From Shinisaurus crocodilurus (Eukaryota > Chordata > Lepidosauria > Squamata > Shinisauridae): DNA of 64,000 bases. Shown here piece after piece: positions 20,775 through 31,227 of the stretch (its first letter is position 1; every line of letters starts with the position of its first letter). The notes under the pieces are model-generated. The model did no database searches, was not told the origin of the DNA, and was given only the letters and a program-made list of their open reading frames with translations. The DNA lies in assembly GCA_021292165.1 (NCBI GenBank), contig CM037878.1, forward strand, positions 16,302,471-16,366,470, read 5' to 3'. Made by a program: the position numbers and the translations under genes.

Positions 20775-21725
20775 TCAGCTACTTGGGTGAGCAAGTCCCT
20801 GGAGAATCAAACTTGTTGGGATTTACTGTTTAAAGAAGAAGAAAGCAGATGAAGGCTGGAAGTATTCTTTCCACAAGCAAGAGTCTACTTACCGGCAGCA
20901 AGATTTGTTTTAAACTCTTTTTTTTTTCCTGGTTACATTATTGTAAAAGCCATGCTTGTATGCTGTAAGTCTCATCAAGAGGCATTACCATCAGATGAAA
21001 GCACCCTGTAATATTTTTATGAGTGTTGCGGAGTGTACTCAGGCATTCCACTTGTATCTTATTTGATTTTATGTACCATTAAAGCACATGGCTTCGGGCA
21101 ACCAGAGTGTCAGAGGGCAGATGTGATATTGCTTTCGTAGGGTCACTCATGAATTTGACTGTAATGCCATAAACTAGGCAAGCCAGAGTTTCTTCAGTTC
21201 CACTAACAAATGCCTTAATAAATAAAATAAATACAGTATATATTCCCCAGGATCGGATTCCTTATAAGCCCTGGCTACAGTTAACACATACTCTGGAAGG
21301 AGCACCATAGAGAGAGTGGCTGCTTAGAGCTACTATAGTGTAGTGTCTAAGAAAGAATAGCCTGAAAAGACACCAGATGCAATTCTACAGCCCAGCGAAG
21401 CAGGTTTGCGCCTGTAAACTGTCCTGTACGGAGGGACCATATATAAACTGTTCTGAACTTGTCATAGGAAGAGCAAGACATCATTAATAGTCTCTCAGTC
21501 TGCCATCTGCAAAGTGGCGATAATAATACTGGCCTCCATTTAAGTTGGCCACGTGCCCTATATACAGTCCTCTGTTTGAAGGTGTCTTCTCTCTGAAGGG
21601 TTGTCCAGTCCAAGTCAACGTTAAAGATAACGGACCATAAGAAGAGAGAGCAAAGGGGGCCTTGCTGTTGCCCATCAACACTTAGCAACTGGACCACAGA
21701 CTGAGCTGGCCACAGTCTTCCCCAC
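20775..21725. other. Unassigned, largely single-copy sequence
   Basis: No repeats shared with other parts of the window and no coding domains recognised. Confidence 0.35.
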
Positions 21726-21726
21726 T

Positions 21727-22078
21727 AGGGTGGCCACTTCAGAATCACACACACAAAAAAAGAAGGAATGCACCCTCAAAAAATACAATTTGCATATGCT
21801 AATTTATATGTACAGATTGAAATTTAGAAGTGATTATTACAAGAACTGAAATAGAAATATAGTACATCTCACCATATTGCAGAAGACTGTGATTAGGTGG
21901 CCGGCGTGCCTGCCTGTTCAGTTTGCTGTTCACGTGTCGACGGGCAACAGCTCTTACGGCGCGTCATCTTTCAACCAGAATTGAACAAGACAGCCCTTCA
22001 AATAGAGGACAGTCCTCTGGCAGCCTTTTAAATAGACAGCTATCCTCTGTAAAAGAGGACACGTGGCCGCCACTATGG
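21727..22078. mobile_element. TAGGGTGGCCAC-ended repeat, copy 1
   Basis: The left end is TAGGGTGGCCACTT. The right end is GGACACGTGGCCGCCACTAT, a loose inversion. Internal landmarks CATATGCTAATTTATATGTA, GAAGACTGTGATTAGGTG, TTCAAATAGAGGACAGTCCT and TCCTCTGTAAAAGAGGACAC recur in the same order at 40.98-41.63 kb and 56.09-56.42 kb. No coding capacity. Probably a non-autonomous DNA element; superfamily unknown. Confidence 0.6.
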
Positions 22079-22387
22079 TGAGATGTGTTTTCACTAAAAC
22101 TATAGCAATTATTTCTAAATTAGCACATTGGCCAATCTGCCTCCTCTTTTGTCCTCTTTTTTGGTGATGCGTAAGTGGTCACTCCACCTACACTACGGAC
22201 ATGAAGCGCTTTGGACACTTGAAAGGCGCACCAGGGATTTTTATTCCACAAGAATGCAGGATGATTCTCCCACAAGAAACAACAAAGTTTCTTCCCATTC
22301 CAAAATCTTAATGAAGGAGCTAAGGGGTGTGGCTATAAGTCCAAACTTTGTGAATATGTGAAATTGTGTGGGTTCAGCAGATATGGA

Positions 22388-22728
22388 CAGCATAGGAACA
22401 CACAAAGTCGCCTTAGTCCAGTGTTCTCCAACCTTGGGTCCCCAGATGTTTTTGGCCTACAACTCCCAGCATGCCCCAGCCAGCTATGCTGGCTGGGGCA
22501 TGCTGGGAGTTGTAGGCCAAAAACATCTGGGGACCCAAGGCTGGAGAACACTGCCTTAGACCATTGATCCATTAGCATAGTATTTTCTACACTGACCAGC
22601 AACAACTTTCCATGGTTTCAGACAGGAGCCTTCCCCAGGCCTGTCTGGAGTTGCCAGCGATTGGACTTTAGACCTTCCTCATGCACAGCATGTGCTCAAC
22701 CACTGTGCTGCTTACAGCCCTTTCCCAT

Positions 22729-22730
<2 letters not shown>
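22388..22730 (-). mobile_element. tRNA-derived SINE, family 2 (antisense), split by a palindromic element
   Basis: The antisense 3' part is recognisable as CATAGGAACACACAAAGTCGCCTTAG, and after the insertion ACCATTGATCCATTAGCATA, TTTCTACACTGACCAGCAAC, and the head TGTGCTCAACCACTGTGCTG. The palindrome at 22419-22553 separates the two parts. Confidence 0.75.
22419..22553 (+). mobile_element. Palindromic hAT-like miniature (CAGTGTTCTCCAACC), copy A2
   Basis: A 135-bp hairpin with ends CAGTGTTCTCCAACCTTGGG and GGCTGGAGAACACTG. Duplications CCTTAGTC (22411-22418) and CCTTAGAC (22554-22561) differ at one base. The arms meet at CCAGCTATGCTGG. It is nested in the family 2 tRNA-SINE. Confidence 0.92.

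Positions 22731-22734
<4 letters not shown>

Positions 22735-22771
<37 letters not shown>
22735..22771. repeat. (CAC)n/(CAT)n microsatellite
   Basis: Five CAC-type units followed by about ten CAT units. Confidence 0.9.
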
Positions 22772-22772
<1 letters not shown>

Positions 22773-22841
22773 CATCCTGTGTTTTTAAAGGTATAGTCTG
22801 ATTCCTACCCTGGGCCGGGCCTATCCAGCAACTTAGCCTTA

Positions 22842-23172
22842 GAGCTTTTCTACACGAGGCTGCTAATCGACTGTATCTACTTTCAGTTTCATCACAGAAT
22901 TGAGATCTGAGCACTACACGGGGACCATTTCCTTTCCGGCTTTTCTGCAACATAATCTGTAGGTGGCACTGTGGTATAGCAGAATAGCACAAATACACAG
23001 GAGGAAATCCCACTTTCTTTCGCTTTTACAGTTAAATGCTGCATTTTCCCTGCTCTAAAAAAACTCGCTGAAAGTGGTGGTTAGACACAGGAGTAAAACT
23101 CGAGGGTCACGATGTTGTCTAAAGAACCTGTAAACGACGAGCGCACAATAAATCCCTCATGTAGAAAAGCCC
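22842..23172. mobile_element. Probable PIF/Harbinger-type miniature element
   Basis: The left end GAGCTTTTCTACACGAGG and the right end CCTCATGTAGAAAAGCCC are inverted repeats of 18 bp with two mismatches. TTA flanks both sides (22839-22841, 23173-23175), matching the 3-bp TWA duplication typical of PIF/Harbinger elements. It is 331 bp long and non-coding. A single copy in the window, so the family cannot be verified here. Confidence 0.6.
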
Positions 23173-23179
23173 TTAATCA

Positions 23180-24855
23180 TCCCTGCACAAGGATAGACTT
23201 TCTGCAAACAGCATAAGCAGAATTATTATGGACCCCAGAGAATGTATTTTTATCTTCCACCATTAATACTCTTCAACACGCATGATCTGATTATGTACCC
23301 AAGAAGTCCAATTTCATCATCAATGTAATGTAGGCCTGATTATTCACAACACCTGTTAATGCCCCCCCCCTTCTCATTTCTTTAGGGGATATCTTTCATT
23401 TTTGATGAGCCTCGCTAACCGTATTACTTTCTATGATGCTCCCGGCTTCTGTCTGTACCGTTTCATAAAACCTGCTGATTGATTGATTTCAAGCATTTAC
23501 CTTTTCACAGGCTTTTGGTAGACAGGTGCATATTGGTGGAGCAGCTCAAGAGGCAGACCGAGCAGGGCTGCTAAAGTGTTGTCTGATGGGCTACAACTTT
23601 CCATTCCAAAATCACTTGGAGTCTGATGATCGCTAAGCAGTTCCATTCTCACCTATCACAGCAAAATAGCCATTGGGAGAATTCATTTAATGCACAGGCC
23701 AGGCTGGATCCTCCAAGCCACTGCACTGATGTATTATCCGATATGACTGAACAATGCCTGCCTCAACGTATTCTCTTAAGAACGTGAGAATTATCTTGCT
23801 AGATCACATGGAAGGTCGATCCGGCCTACACACTGCCAAAAGTGGCCAACAAGATGCGCCCTGGCACGCTCACAAGGAGGACTTACAAGTTACTTGACAA
23901 TGGTCATTTCTGGTTGCTTGTCACCAGCGTCTGGTAATCAGGAGTCTAGAGTCTCTGAACAGAGAAGTTCCATTCTTCGCTATCATGGCAAATATCTGCC
24001 AGTAGATCTATCCTCCATTCATCTAATCCTGTTTAGATTAATCACCTCCATAACGCCACTGTGCATTGCATGAAGTTAACGGTGTATTGTATTTCTTACA
24101 CAAGAAATGTGTTGGGGGGGGGGACATTCTGACATGGTGGGAAGGGTGCACGGGTTTAAAAAGGTTGAGAGCCACTGCTCTAGACCTTCGGTCAGGACAC
24201 TTTTATTTCTCTTCCTTCCCCCCTAATCTTGATCGACACAAGCCAAGTTGCACACATCCTAAAGAACAAGAAGTGAAACTTCTGAGCCTATGAGAGCTGG
24301 AGGCTATATGCATGGAAAAGAGGGAGGGGACTCTTTGATCTTTCCCCATTTATCCCTCCTCTTTCCCACCCTTCGGTGATGAGAGCAAGATGTACGGCTT
24401 GTATTTTCCTCTTCATCATCACGTATCTGCAGGTGCACTCCCTGGTTTGTAACTTTTTGTGTGTGTTGATGGGCAAGAAATCACATGTAAATAAGGTTAA
24501 GGGCTTAGAATACAGATGCACAAAACTTGTTCCTTTATTTCAGTTGCCCTTTGCACTCTAGCACTACATCTTTGGGACACTTATCCATACAAGCAAATAT
24601 ATGATTTGTGCATCATATGTGTAATATTATCCGCAGTTTTTCATCATGCTCCCTATCCAGTAGCCTGGAGAAAAGTACAGATCTGCGGCTAGGGGCTGGG
24701 AGGAGGCGAAATGTGCATAAATATCTGATAAAGCATGGCGCCTGAAAGTCCTGAAAAGCTGGTCTAGTCTACAGTGACCCGGCTTTCATATGCAAGATGC
24801 AGAAGCTCACTAGTCATGAGTCACACCCCCCCTGCCTGGGCCAGGTGAGGTTCAT
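23180..24855. other. Unassigned, mostly single-copy sequence
   Basis: The part at 23200-23520 is complex sequence without repeats and could be conserved non-coding DNA. The rest includes a G run near 24113-24123. No gene is recognised. Confidence 0.35.
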
Positions 24856-24870
24856 CCTGATTGGCTAGAG

Positions 24871-25001
24871 CAGTGTTCTCCAACCTTGGGTCCCCAGATG
24901 TTTTTGGCCTACAACTCCCAGCATGCCCCAGCCAGCTACGCTGGCTGGGGCATGCTGGGAGTTGTAGGCCAAAAACATCTGGGGACCCAAGGTCGGAGAA
25001 C
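24871..25001 (+). mobile_element. Palindromic hAT-like miniature (CAGTGTTCTCCAACC), copy A3, 3' end lost
   Basis: Starts CAGTGTTCTCCAACC with left flank GGCTAGAG (24863-24870). It folds back through CCAGCTACGCTGG and stops at GGTCGGAGAAC, lacking the terminal ACTG. The expected right duplication GGCTAGAG occurs at 25360-25367, on the far side of the LINE fragment. The missing end therefore seems to have been lost when that LINE inserted. Confidence 0.88.
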
Positions 25002-25355
25002 CATCATCATCAGGCGATCACTCGTGACCGAGTAAGATTGTCTTCCGGGATAAAATGAGGAAATTCTAAAGAAGATTGTGTAGACTCTAGCGATGGGTCC
25101 GTAAGTGACTGTGGAGGCCAATTCTAGATCCACACAGCTTCCCACAGTGAGGACACAGGTTACCAGATAGAAGATGGTCCTGTAAAGGATTCATTTGACG
25201 TGCTTTTCGCTTAGCACGTTTCTCCCTTTCACCTTGCACTCGGGCTTCTTCAAAGTCCATGGAACCTTTGTGAAAGGCCAACCTCCATTTAGATCGTTCA
25301 TGGGCCAGAGCTTCCCAGTTTTCGATGTTTATATTGCATTTTTTTAGATTAGTCT
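25002..25355 (-). mobile_element. Non-LTR retroposon 3' end with C2H2 zinc finger
   Basis: The minus strand has an open frame of 64 residues at 25087-25281. It begins within a charged stretch (EEARVQGEREKRAKRKARQ) and ends in a finger CPHCGKLCGSRIGLHSHLRT H (C-x2-C-x12-H-x3-H) just before the stop. The 3' untranslated part ends in a short (GAT)n tail at 25002-25012. Similar fingers sit at the C-terminus of some LINE polyproteins, but I cannot place the clade. It is 5' truncated and probably inactive. Confidence 0.55.
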
Positions 25356-25369
25356 TATGGGCTAGAGGC

Positions 25370-25920
25370 AGCGGAGCTACAGAAAGGAGGAGGGGAGGGG
25401 GGAAGAGCTATATTGCCAAGCTGAGGCTGCTGGGTGTTGTTGGTCGTGAGGCAGCAAGCTGCAAGCAGGTTCATGACTCCGGTCAGGCCTCCGCCACCAA
25501 CCCTGGGGGGCTCCCAGGGAACCAAGCTGAATGAGGGCTGTGGCTAAGGCAAGCCCTGAAGAGGGCCACCCACCCTGGACCTTAGGGTGGGTGCGGTGGT
25601 CTCCTCTTGTGACAGGGCCAGGCTGAGGTAAGCCCTGAAGCAGACGGACCCCCAGGTAACTGGTGAGTGCCTGGGAGATATAAGAATTGGTGCATCATGT
25701 TCTCCATTCCAAAGCACAGAGTATACATGAATAAAGATCTAAATAACTCTTGTGCAACAGTGTGTGTAATTAAAACCTACTTTTTTTGATAGATCCAATG
25801 TCAATATTCATAACCCTGCTGTCTTTGGGGAACATTGATCCACAACAGCAAATATACAGGGGTTGTGGGGTGTTTTGCTTTAGGGATGAAAAATTACAGA
25901 TATTTGTGGCACCCCTCGCT
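25370..25920. other. No recognised feature
   Basis: A purine-rich stretch near 25385-25410; no dispersed repeat or coding domain recognised. Confidence 0.3.
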
Positions 25921-25921
25921 T

Positions 25922-26565
25922 AGGGGGCAATCCTATGGCCATCAGACAGAGTCTAGGCAGAAATAGGAGAGGTCGGAGTCCCAGTTCCAACCTCAGAAAT
26001 GGAACTCCAACCTCAGAGTGCCCTCCCTCCGCCCTCGCACTGGTGCAGAAAGAACGGCACCATCTGTGGCTCTGAGGTTGGAAGACAGACCTTGGAGCGG
26101 GTGGCGTAGTGGCGAGAGTGTCGGACTGGGACTTGGGAGATCCGGGTTCTAGTCCCCGCTCGGCCATGAAAACTCACTGGGTGACTTTGGGCCAGTCACT
26201 GACTCTCAGCCTAACCTACCTCACAGGGTTGTTGTTGTGAGGATAAAATGGAGAGGAGAAGGAGGATTATGTAAGCCACCTTGGGTTCCTTGCAGGAAAA
26301 AAGGCGGGGTATAAATATAATAAATAAATAGATTCCGGGGGGCGGCGAGGAGAGGAGAGAGGCTCCACCACGATACGTAGTATCCTGGTGGAGCCTCAGC
26401 CTCTCCTTCTTGCACTCTGGGGCAAAAGGCTGAGATGGCTGAAATTGGCTGTCTAAGTCTTTTGCATGGCAGGAGCGCTCCTTCCGCCCTCCGTTGGATG
26501 CCCGTAATCCTCCGAATTCAGAGGGTTATGGGCAGCCACATTGGATTGCACTGTTAGTGCAAAAA
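25922..26565. mobile_element. GC-rich hairpin-containing element, copy 3, split by a SINE
   Basis: The left end GGGGGCAATCCTATGGCC resembles the left end of the copy at 62.24 kb (GGGAGCAATCCTGTGGCC). GAGGTTGGAAGACAGACCTTGGAG and, after the SINE, GGAGAGGCTCCACCACGATAC, GCTGAGATGGCTGAAATTGG and CGTAATCCTCCGAATTCAGA parallel the copies at 7.2 and 17.4 kb. Confidence 0.5.
26096..26331 (+). mobile_element. tRNA-derived SINE, family 1 (sense), complete
   Basis: The head GGTGGCGTAGTGGCGAGAGT (A box), CCGGGTTCTAGTCCCCGCTC (B box), TTTGGGCCAGTCACTGACTC, CCTCACAGGGTTGTTGTTGT, and the tail GTAAGCCACCTTGGGTTCC...AAAAAAGGCGGGGTATAAAT with AATAAATAAATA. The CCACCTT/AAGGCGG stem resembles the 3' stem-loops of the L2-like LINEs in the window. 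It is nested in the GC-rich element. Confidence 0.92.
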
Positions 26566-26569
26566 CAGA

Positions 26570-27290
26570 TTGATTTATTTTTTACAAAATGTCCATAATA
26601 CCATTCCAGGATAGTTTACAACACTTAATTTTTAAAAAAAAAAAAAGAAAAGAAAGAAAGAAAAACAACTGTAAAATAAGATGAAAAAATAAAATCTCAA
26701 AACTTTTAAAAATAGCCTAATATGACAACAGTAAAAGAAAGGGTGGGGGTGGGTGGAAAGGATCAAATAACAGCCGTATCCATTCAGGAGCATGGGATAA
26801 TAGTAATTTTTAAAAAATCCTTTGCCACCAAAAAAAAAATAAAAAATGCAAGCCTTAATCACTTGGAAAGCGTTCGCTAGCAAACACTCTAGAAATTTAA
26901 GGAATACATGTAAGAAATAAACCCGTACAGGGCCCAGAGCTATAGAAAGACAGCAGCAGTTGAAACGAAAAGCTGGAAACAAGTTCCAAGCGTAAAAGCC
27001 TAGTAAAATGTACAACTTTTAACCTGGTGCCAGAAACTAAAGATTGAGGACTCAAAGATGCCATGCCACATTTGCAGCGCTACCACAGAGAGGATCCTGC
27101 TCCATGAATCTCTGTCCAGTTCATGCACCTGCACAGCTCATCTCCCACCAAGATGGGACCTGGAGGAGAGCTTCCTCAGATGATCTTCTTTAAAATGTAG
27201 GGAAGCTAGTAAACATCTCGGGCCCATGATGGAAATTAGAGGCCTGTGGGTAACCCGCATAGCATAGACTAGCAATGGCAGGCAGTACTT
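26570..27290 (-). mobile_element. LINE 3' region, antisense, degraded (L2-like)
   Basis: The antisense tail is ATTTTTTACAAAATGTCCAT...GGATAGTTTACAACACTTAA followed by A-rich sequence. Further in, AACCTGGTGCCAGAAACTAA and GAGAGGATCCTGCTCCATGA resemble the antisense of the L2-like reverse-transcriptase tail at 29.1 kb, and GGGTAACCCGCATAGCATAG is also LINE-like. Subfamily uncertain. Confidence 0.5.
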
Positions 27291-27295
27291 AATTC

Positions 27296-28045
27296 AACCA
27301 GCACAAGAAGAGCCATGCTGAATCAGGGTCTATCTAGTCCAGCATTCTGTTCGTAAAGGGGCCAACCGGCTGCCTCTGGAAAGCCCACATGTAGGATGTT
27401 AATGCAGTAGGGCTCTCCTTCTCATGCTCCCCAGAAACTGGCATACAGAGGCATACTTCTTCTGAGGCTGAAAGTAGTATATAGCCATCATGACTAGTAG
27501 CCATTGATAGCCTTATCCTCCATAAATTTCTCTAGTCCCCTTTCAAAGCCATTCAAACTGGTGACCATCAGTACACCTTGCGGTCGCAAATCCCATAGTT
27601 CAAATATGCGCTCTGTGAAGAAGTACTTCCTTTTATGCGTCCTGAATTTCCCACCTGCCACTTCCATGAGAAATCTGGAGAAAGATATCTTCCTATCTTC
27701 CATCTTACCAGGAGAAAAACATGTTCCTATCCACCTTCTCCACACCATGCCTAATTTTATATGCCTCTATCATGTCTCCTCTCACTCCCCTTTTCTCTGA
27801 GCTAAACAGCCCCAAACGTTGTAAACTTTCCTGATAGGGAAAGGTGCTCCAGCACCTTGATCATTTTTGTTTGCCCTTTTCTGCACCTTTTCCACCTCTA
27901 CGATATTCCTTTTGAGGTGTGGTGACCAGAACTGTGCACAGTATTCCAAGTGTGGTTGCACAATAGATTTGTGTAAGGCAGGATGGTATTGGCAGTTTTA
28001 TTTTTGATTCCTTCTGTAATTATACCCATGGGAACTTCTTCTTTT
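27296..28045 (-). mobile_element. CR1-like LINE 3' portion (antisense)
   Basis: On the minus strand the coding part ends with GGKFRTHKRKYFFTERIFEL, a W-D-x-L-P-like block and FMEDKAINGY. Upstream it reads GKMEDRKISF. The plus strand shows the typical TCATGTCTCCTC...CTAAACAGCCCCAAACGTTG and AGTATTCCAAGTGTGGTTGC landmarks. This is the longest copy of this CR1-like family here; relics are at 3.9, 8.3, 53.4 and 54.5 kb. Confidence 0.8.
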
Positions 28046-28870
28046 TTTTTTTAACTTGTTAATTTATATGGGATATTTACATACCATCTTGAGTATTCCC
28101 ACAAGGCAGAGTAACTATAAATGAAGTGCATATCAAGCAGTGGTGTAAAGAATTAGGGCTCTGTTGAAATAAATATCTCAGTAAGTCCTCAGAAATAAGC
28201 ACAAAAGCAGCCGCAAATATAAATGCAAAGAATCTCTCTCCCATCTCCAATTTTTGTTCACTTGCAAAACCTGAGTAGCTGAACGTCTGGATTTTTATAT
28301 CTTCATCAGCTTAAGAGGGACTAGTGCTTATATTTCCACGAATTGTTTGCCCCAGGCTGCAAGCTGCATCATGCTGCAGCTGGGAGATCCTCTTAGATAT
28401 TATAAATGTTCAGACACTTAAATTCCTAAAGAAAACATTGCCAACTAACATGGCAGCCCACACACCTGAAGGACACCTACATTACAGGCTTCTAAACATG
28501 TAAAAAAAAAAAAAATGGTTTAGGGGGGGATCAAATAAATAGGCACAGGTTTGAAACGTAACATGTTCTTCCCCCCTTTTCCCACTCCTTTGAAAAACAA
28601 CTGTGAAAAAGAACAATGGAGAGAGGTATTTTCTGCAAGCAAAGGACTGGCGTTGAGTGAATCAACCTACCTCTACAAACTATGAGTTACCTTTTGTTCA
28701 TTCCTTATATTTTGGATATGTACCAAGTGTTTGGGCCTTAAACAAGGCAGATGGCTTAGATTAGGTGGACAGTATCATAGCTACATGGATAGTCCAAAAG
28801 ACTTGGAAAGATCTCCCTCTTCTTCTCACACACACCAAATATTGAAGACGGGGCCCAGATTGGACAATGC
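28046..28870. other. LINE-tail remnant at the start, otherwise unassigned
   Basis: AATTTATATGGGATATTTAC and ACAAGGCAGAGTAACTATAA at 28060-28130 look like an antisense LINE or SINE tail. Beyond it no repeat or coding similarity is recognised. Confidence 0.3.
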
Positions 28871-28997
28871 TCTCTCATTTCATTTTGTTTCTCATTTATT
28901 ACATTTCTCTATCGCCCAATAGTCGAAGCTCTCTGGGCGGTTTACAAAGATTAAAACCTTTAAAATACATTATAAAAATCATCTACATACAAACATA

Positions 28998-28999
28998 CA

Positions 29000-29038
<39 letters not shown>
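28998..29038. repeat. (CA)n-(GA)n compound microsatellite
   Basis: ACACACACA changes to about 14 GA units, within the LINE 3' untranslated region. Confidence 0.9.
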
Positions 29039-29041
<3 letters not shown>

Positions 29042-29200
29042 AAAAACAATTTTAAACAGTCAACAAGAAAAAATTAAAGACCTTGTCATACGTATGCTGC
29101 CAAATGCCTGAGAGAAGAAGGTCTTAACCTGGTGCCAAAAAGATAACAATGTTGGTGCCAGGCGGGCCTCGCTGGGGAGACAATTCCACAATTGGGGGGC

Positions 29201-30028
29201 TGCGACGACACGGTCCCTTACACTTTAGGACCAGGCACATAAACCCTTGTCAGGCTAAGCATCAACACTTAAAAACCTGAGGGGAGGGTCAAATCAGGGC
29301 CGGTGCTACCATTAGGCCAACTAGGCAGCTGCCTAGGGCGCAGGGCTAAAGAGGGCGCCAGAAACGCCTTGAAAAAAAAATACAGCACGCTCAAGTGGGA
29401 AGGGGGGGGGCGCTAAATATCTGATCTTGCCTAGGGCACCAAACTGCCTTGCACCAGTCCTGGGTCAAATGAAACCTTTCCCCTACTAATGAGGGAAAAT
29501 ATTAATACATGGTGATTAAGGATCTATTTTAAATTTATGATACTGAGGGTACAAAGGTGTGTGTGTAGAACTGAAAGTAATGCAGGTTAATAACACCAAG
29601 CTGACATGTAGGATTTGGGTAGCAAACAAAATAAAAATAAGTTTATTTTAATTCTCAAAATCTTAGTTCCAGAAAATAAACCTGCCTACACCAAACACTT
29701 TATAATTAACCTAAGTCCCTATAACTCCAAATACTCTTGCTCCTCATACAATCACTGATTCCTCTTAAAACTCCTGACAAGACACGAATAACCCAACTAA
29801 CCTAACTCCCAAACTCTCTAACATTCCCAACACACTACAACCAATTCTCCACTTCTTAACACACTAACTTCAACTAACTCTGACATCACTCAAACACTCC
29901 TTATATACTCCTCCCTCCACCCTTTCCAAGACATCACAAACCACAGCCACTTGGTTCAACATTCTAGACACACTAAACATACTAAAGCAGACATACCCTA
30001 GGGAACTGAATTGTGGGGTTACGCCACA
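29201..30028 (-). mobile_element. Solo LTR, family A, copy 1 (antisense), with nested hAT miniature
   Basis: On the minus strand it runs from TGTGGCGTAACCCCACAATT to GTGTCGTCGCA, with TG...CA ends and a perfect 5-bp duplication (GGGGC at 29196-29200 and 30029-30033). Internal signals are a TATA motif (antisense CCTTATATACTCC near 29898) and a polyadenylation AATAAA (antisense at about 29642). Excluding the insertion it is about 652 bp. No internal retroviral or gag-pol sequence adjoins it. TG...CA ends with a 5-bp duplication fit Gypsy or ERV3-type elements. Confidence 0.9.
29295..29462 (+). mobile_element. hAT miniature element, CAGGGCCGGTGC family, copy 2
   Basis: 168 bp, with ends CAGGGCCGGTGC and GCACCAGTCCTG and perfect 8-bp duplications GGTCAAAT (29287-29294, 29463-29470). 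It lies inside the solo LTR, and the two other copies of that LTR lack it, giving an empty-site comparison (AGGGTCAAATGAGACC in the 42-kb copy). Confidence 0.95.
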
Positions 30029-30399
30029 GGGGCCACCACTGAGAAGGCCCTCTGCTTTGATGCCTCCTTCTGAGATCTGCCATCTCTCGGTCTCTCTCTG
30101 TTGGACATCCACACATGGGCATAACATATGAATAGAATACACATATGTAAAATCCAAAACACCATAGGTCTGAATAACATTATCAAGTTCCCTCATATAC
30201 TCCCAGAATCGAACACACAATTTAGGCCAATGTGGACTGGAGTTTCCACAAACAACCTGATTCAAACATGACACATTGATTTCTGGCAGGTCAGATGCAC
30301 CTTGGGTGTAGGGCAGATAGATGCAATCTCATATCATATCATATTCTTCTGGAGGAAGGAGTGAAGGTGGCAGGAGCAGGCAGAGGGAAACATCGGGGC

Positions 30400-30546
30400 C
30401 TGCTCCGGTTGGACTGCCCCCCCCCAGGGCTACCTGCTGGTGCTTTGTTTTTTCTTGTATTTAATTAGACTGTACATCGCTCAGAGTGGCCAGATGACTG
30501 GCCAGATGGGGGGATTAAAAAATATAATAAATAAATAAATAAATAT
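30400..30546 (+). mobile_element. L2-like LINE 3' untranslated end
   Basis: ATTAGACTGTACATCGCTCA, GAGTGGCCAGATGACTGGCC and AGATGGGGGGATTAAAAAAT are the 3' stem-loop region, closed by AATAAATAAATA. Coding sequence is missing; the copy is very 5' truncated. The same tail type occurs at 55.74 kb. Confidence 0.75.
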
Positions 30547-30793
30547 CCCTACCATGCACAGGGAGAAGATCAGGCAGAAGGTATCTTGTGATCAAGGCCC
30601 CAATTATTGGACTTCTAAACTTAGCCTCTAAGGAACAAGTGATGTATATACAAAGAAATGCCTTAGATAAATACAATGGCATATCAAACATCATTTTAAA
30701 ATGTTTTGATTGTATTAGTGGTGATGCTTAATACTTGCCAAAGTAAGCACTGGGTTTGCTCCAACAGCTCAATCAGCAGTTGTCTATATAGAC

Positions 30794-30928
30794 CAGTGTT
30801 CTCCAACCTTGGGCCCCCAGATGTTTTTGGCCTACAACTCCCAGCATGCCCCAGCCAGCATAGCTGGCTGGGGCATGCTGGAAGTTGTAGGCCAAAAACA
30901 TCTGGGGACCCAAGGTTGGAGAACACTG
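30794..30928 (-). mobile_element. Palindromic hAT-like miniature (CAGTGTTCTCCAACC), copy A4
   Basis: 135 bp with perfect duplications ATATAGAC (30786-30793, 30929-30936). The centre CCAGCATAGCTGG is the reverse complement of the centre of copies A1-A3, so the element lies in the opposite orientation. Only a few mismatches separate the arms. Confidence 0.95.
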
Positions 30929-31113
30929 ATATAGACGGTTAAGTGAATCTGCCACAATATCCCTATTGCCATGGTGCATTTCCTCCTGGAGGCATTGCCT
31001 CTGCCGTGGAAAACTGTGTGCGTGGTATTTCTTATAGTATCCATGCATTCATATGAAAACATTACTATGTGGGTCAGTGTGACATCATTATTCAGTTTTG
31101 AGGGTTTTTTAAA

Positions 31114-31147
<34 letters not shown>

Positions 31148-31162
31148 CGCGCGCATGTGTGA
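31114..31162. repeat. (GT)n-(GC)n alternating tract
   Basis: About 13 GT units lead into eight GC units and then ATGTGTG. Every step alternates purine and pyrimidine, a classic Z-DNA-prone sequence. Confidence 0.9.
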
Positions 31163-31227
31163 AAATCGTCTTCATCATGCTTGAACAAATGATGTTCAGA
31201 AGATGCTTTCTGCTGAGTAAGACTATT

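Larger units (their letters stand above)
28880..30110 (-). mobile_element. L2-like LINE 3' end (antisense), split by a solo LTR
   Basis: The antisense tail CTCTATCGCCCAATAGTCGA with GCTCTCTGGGCGGTTTAC is the stem-loop also seen at 49.1 kb. The reverse-transcriptase end follows (GGTCTTAACCTGGTGCCA, GCGGGCCTCGCTGGGGAGAC, AATTCCACAATTGGGGGGC) to 29200, and it resumes after the LTR at 30034 with CACCACTGAGAAGGCCCTCT. A (CA)n/(GA)n microsatellite lies at 28998-29038. Confidence 0.8.

Noticed and set aside
25087..25281. Host zinc-finger exon
   Set aside because: A single finger after a charged stretch, directly followed by a stop and a retroposon-like (GAT)n tail; a LINE C-terminus is more likely.
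26096..26180. tRNA gene call
   Set aside because: A and B boxes are present, but the cloverleaf is degraded and the sequence continues into a SINE body and LINE-like tail repeated at nine or more places.
29010..29038. Promoter GAGA element
   Set aside because: A simple (GA)n microsatellite within a LINE 3' untranslated region.
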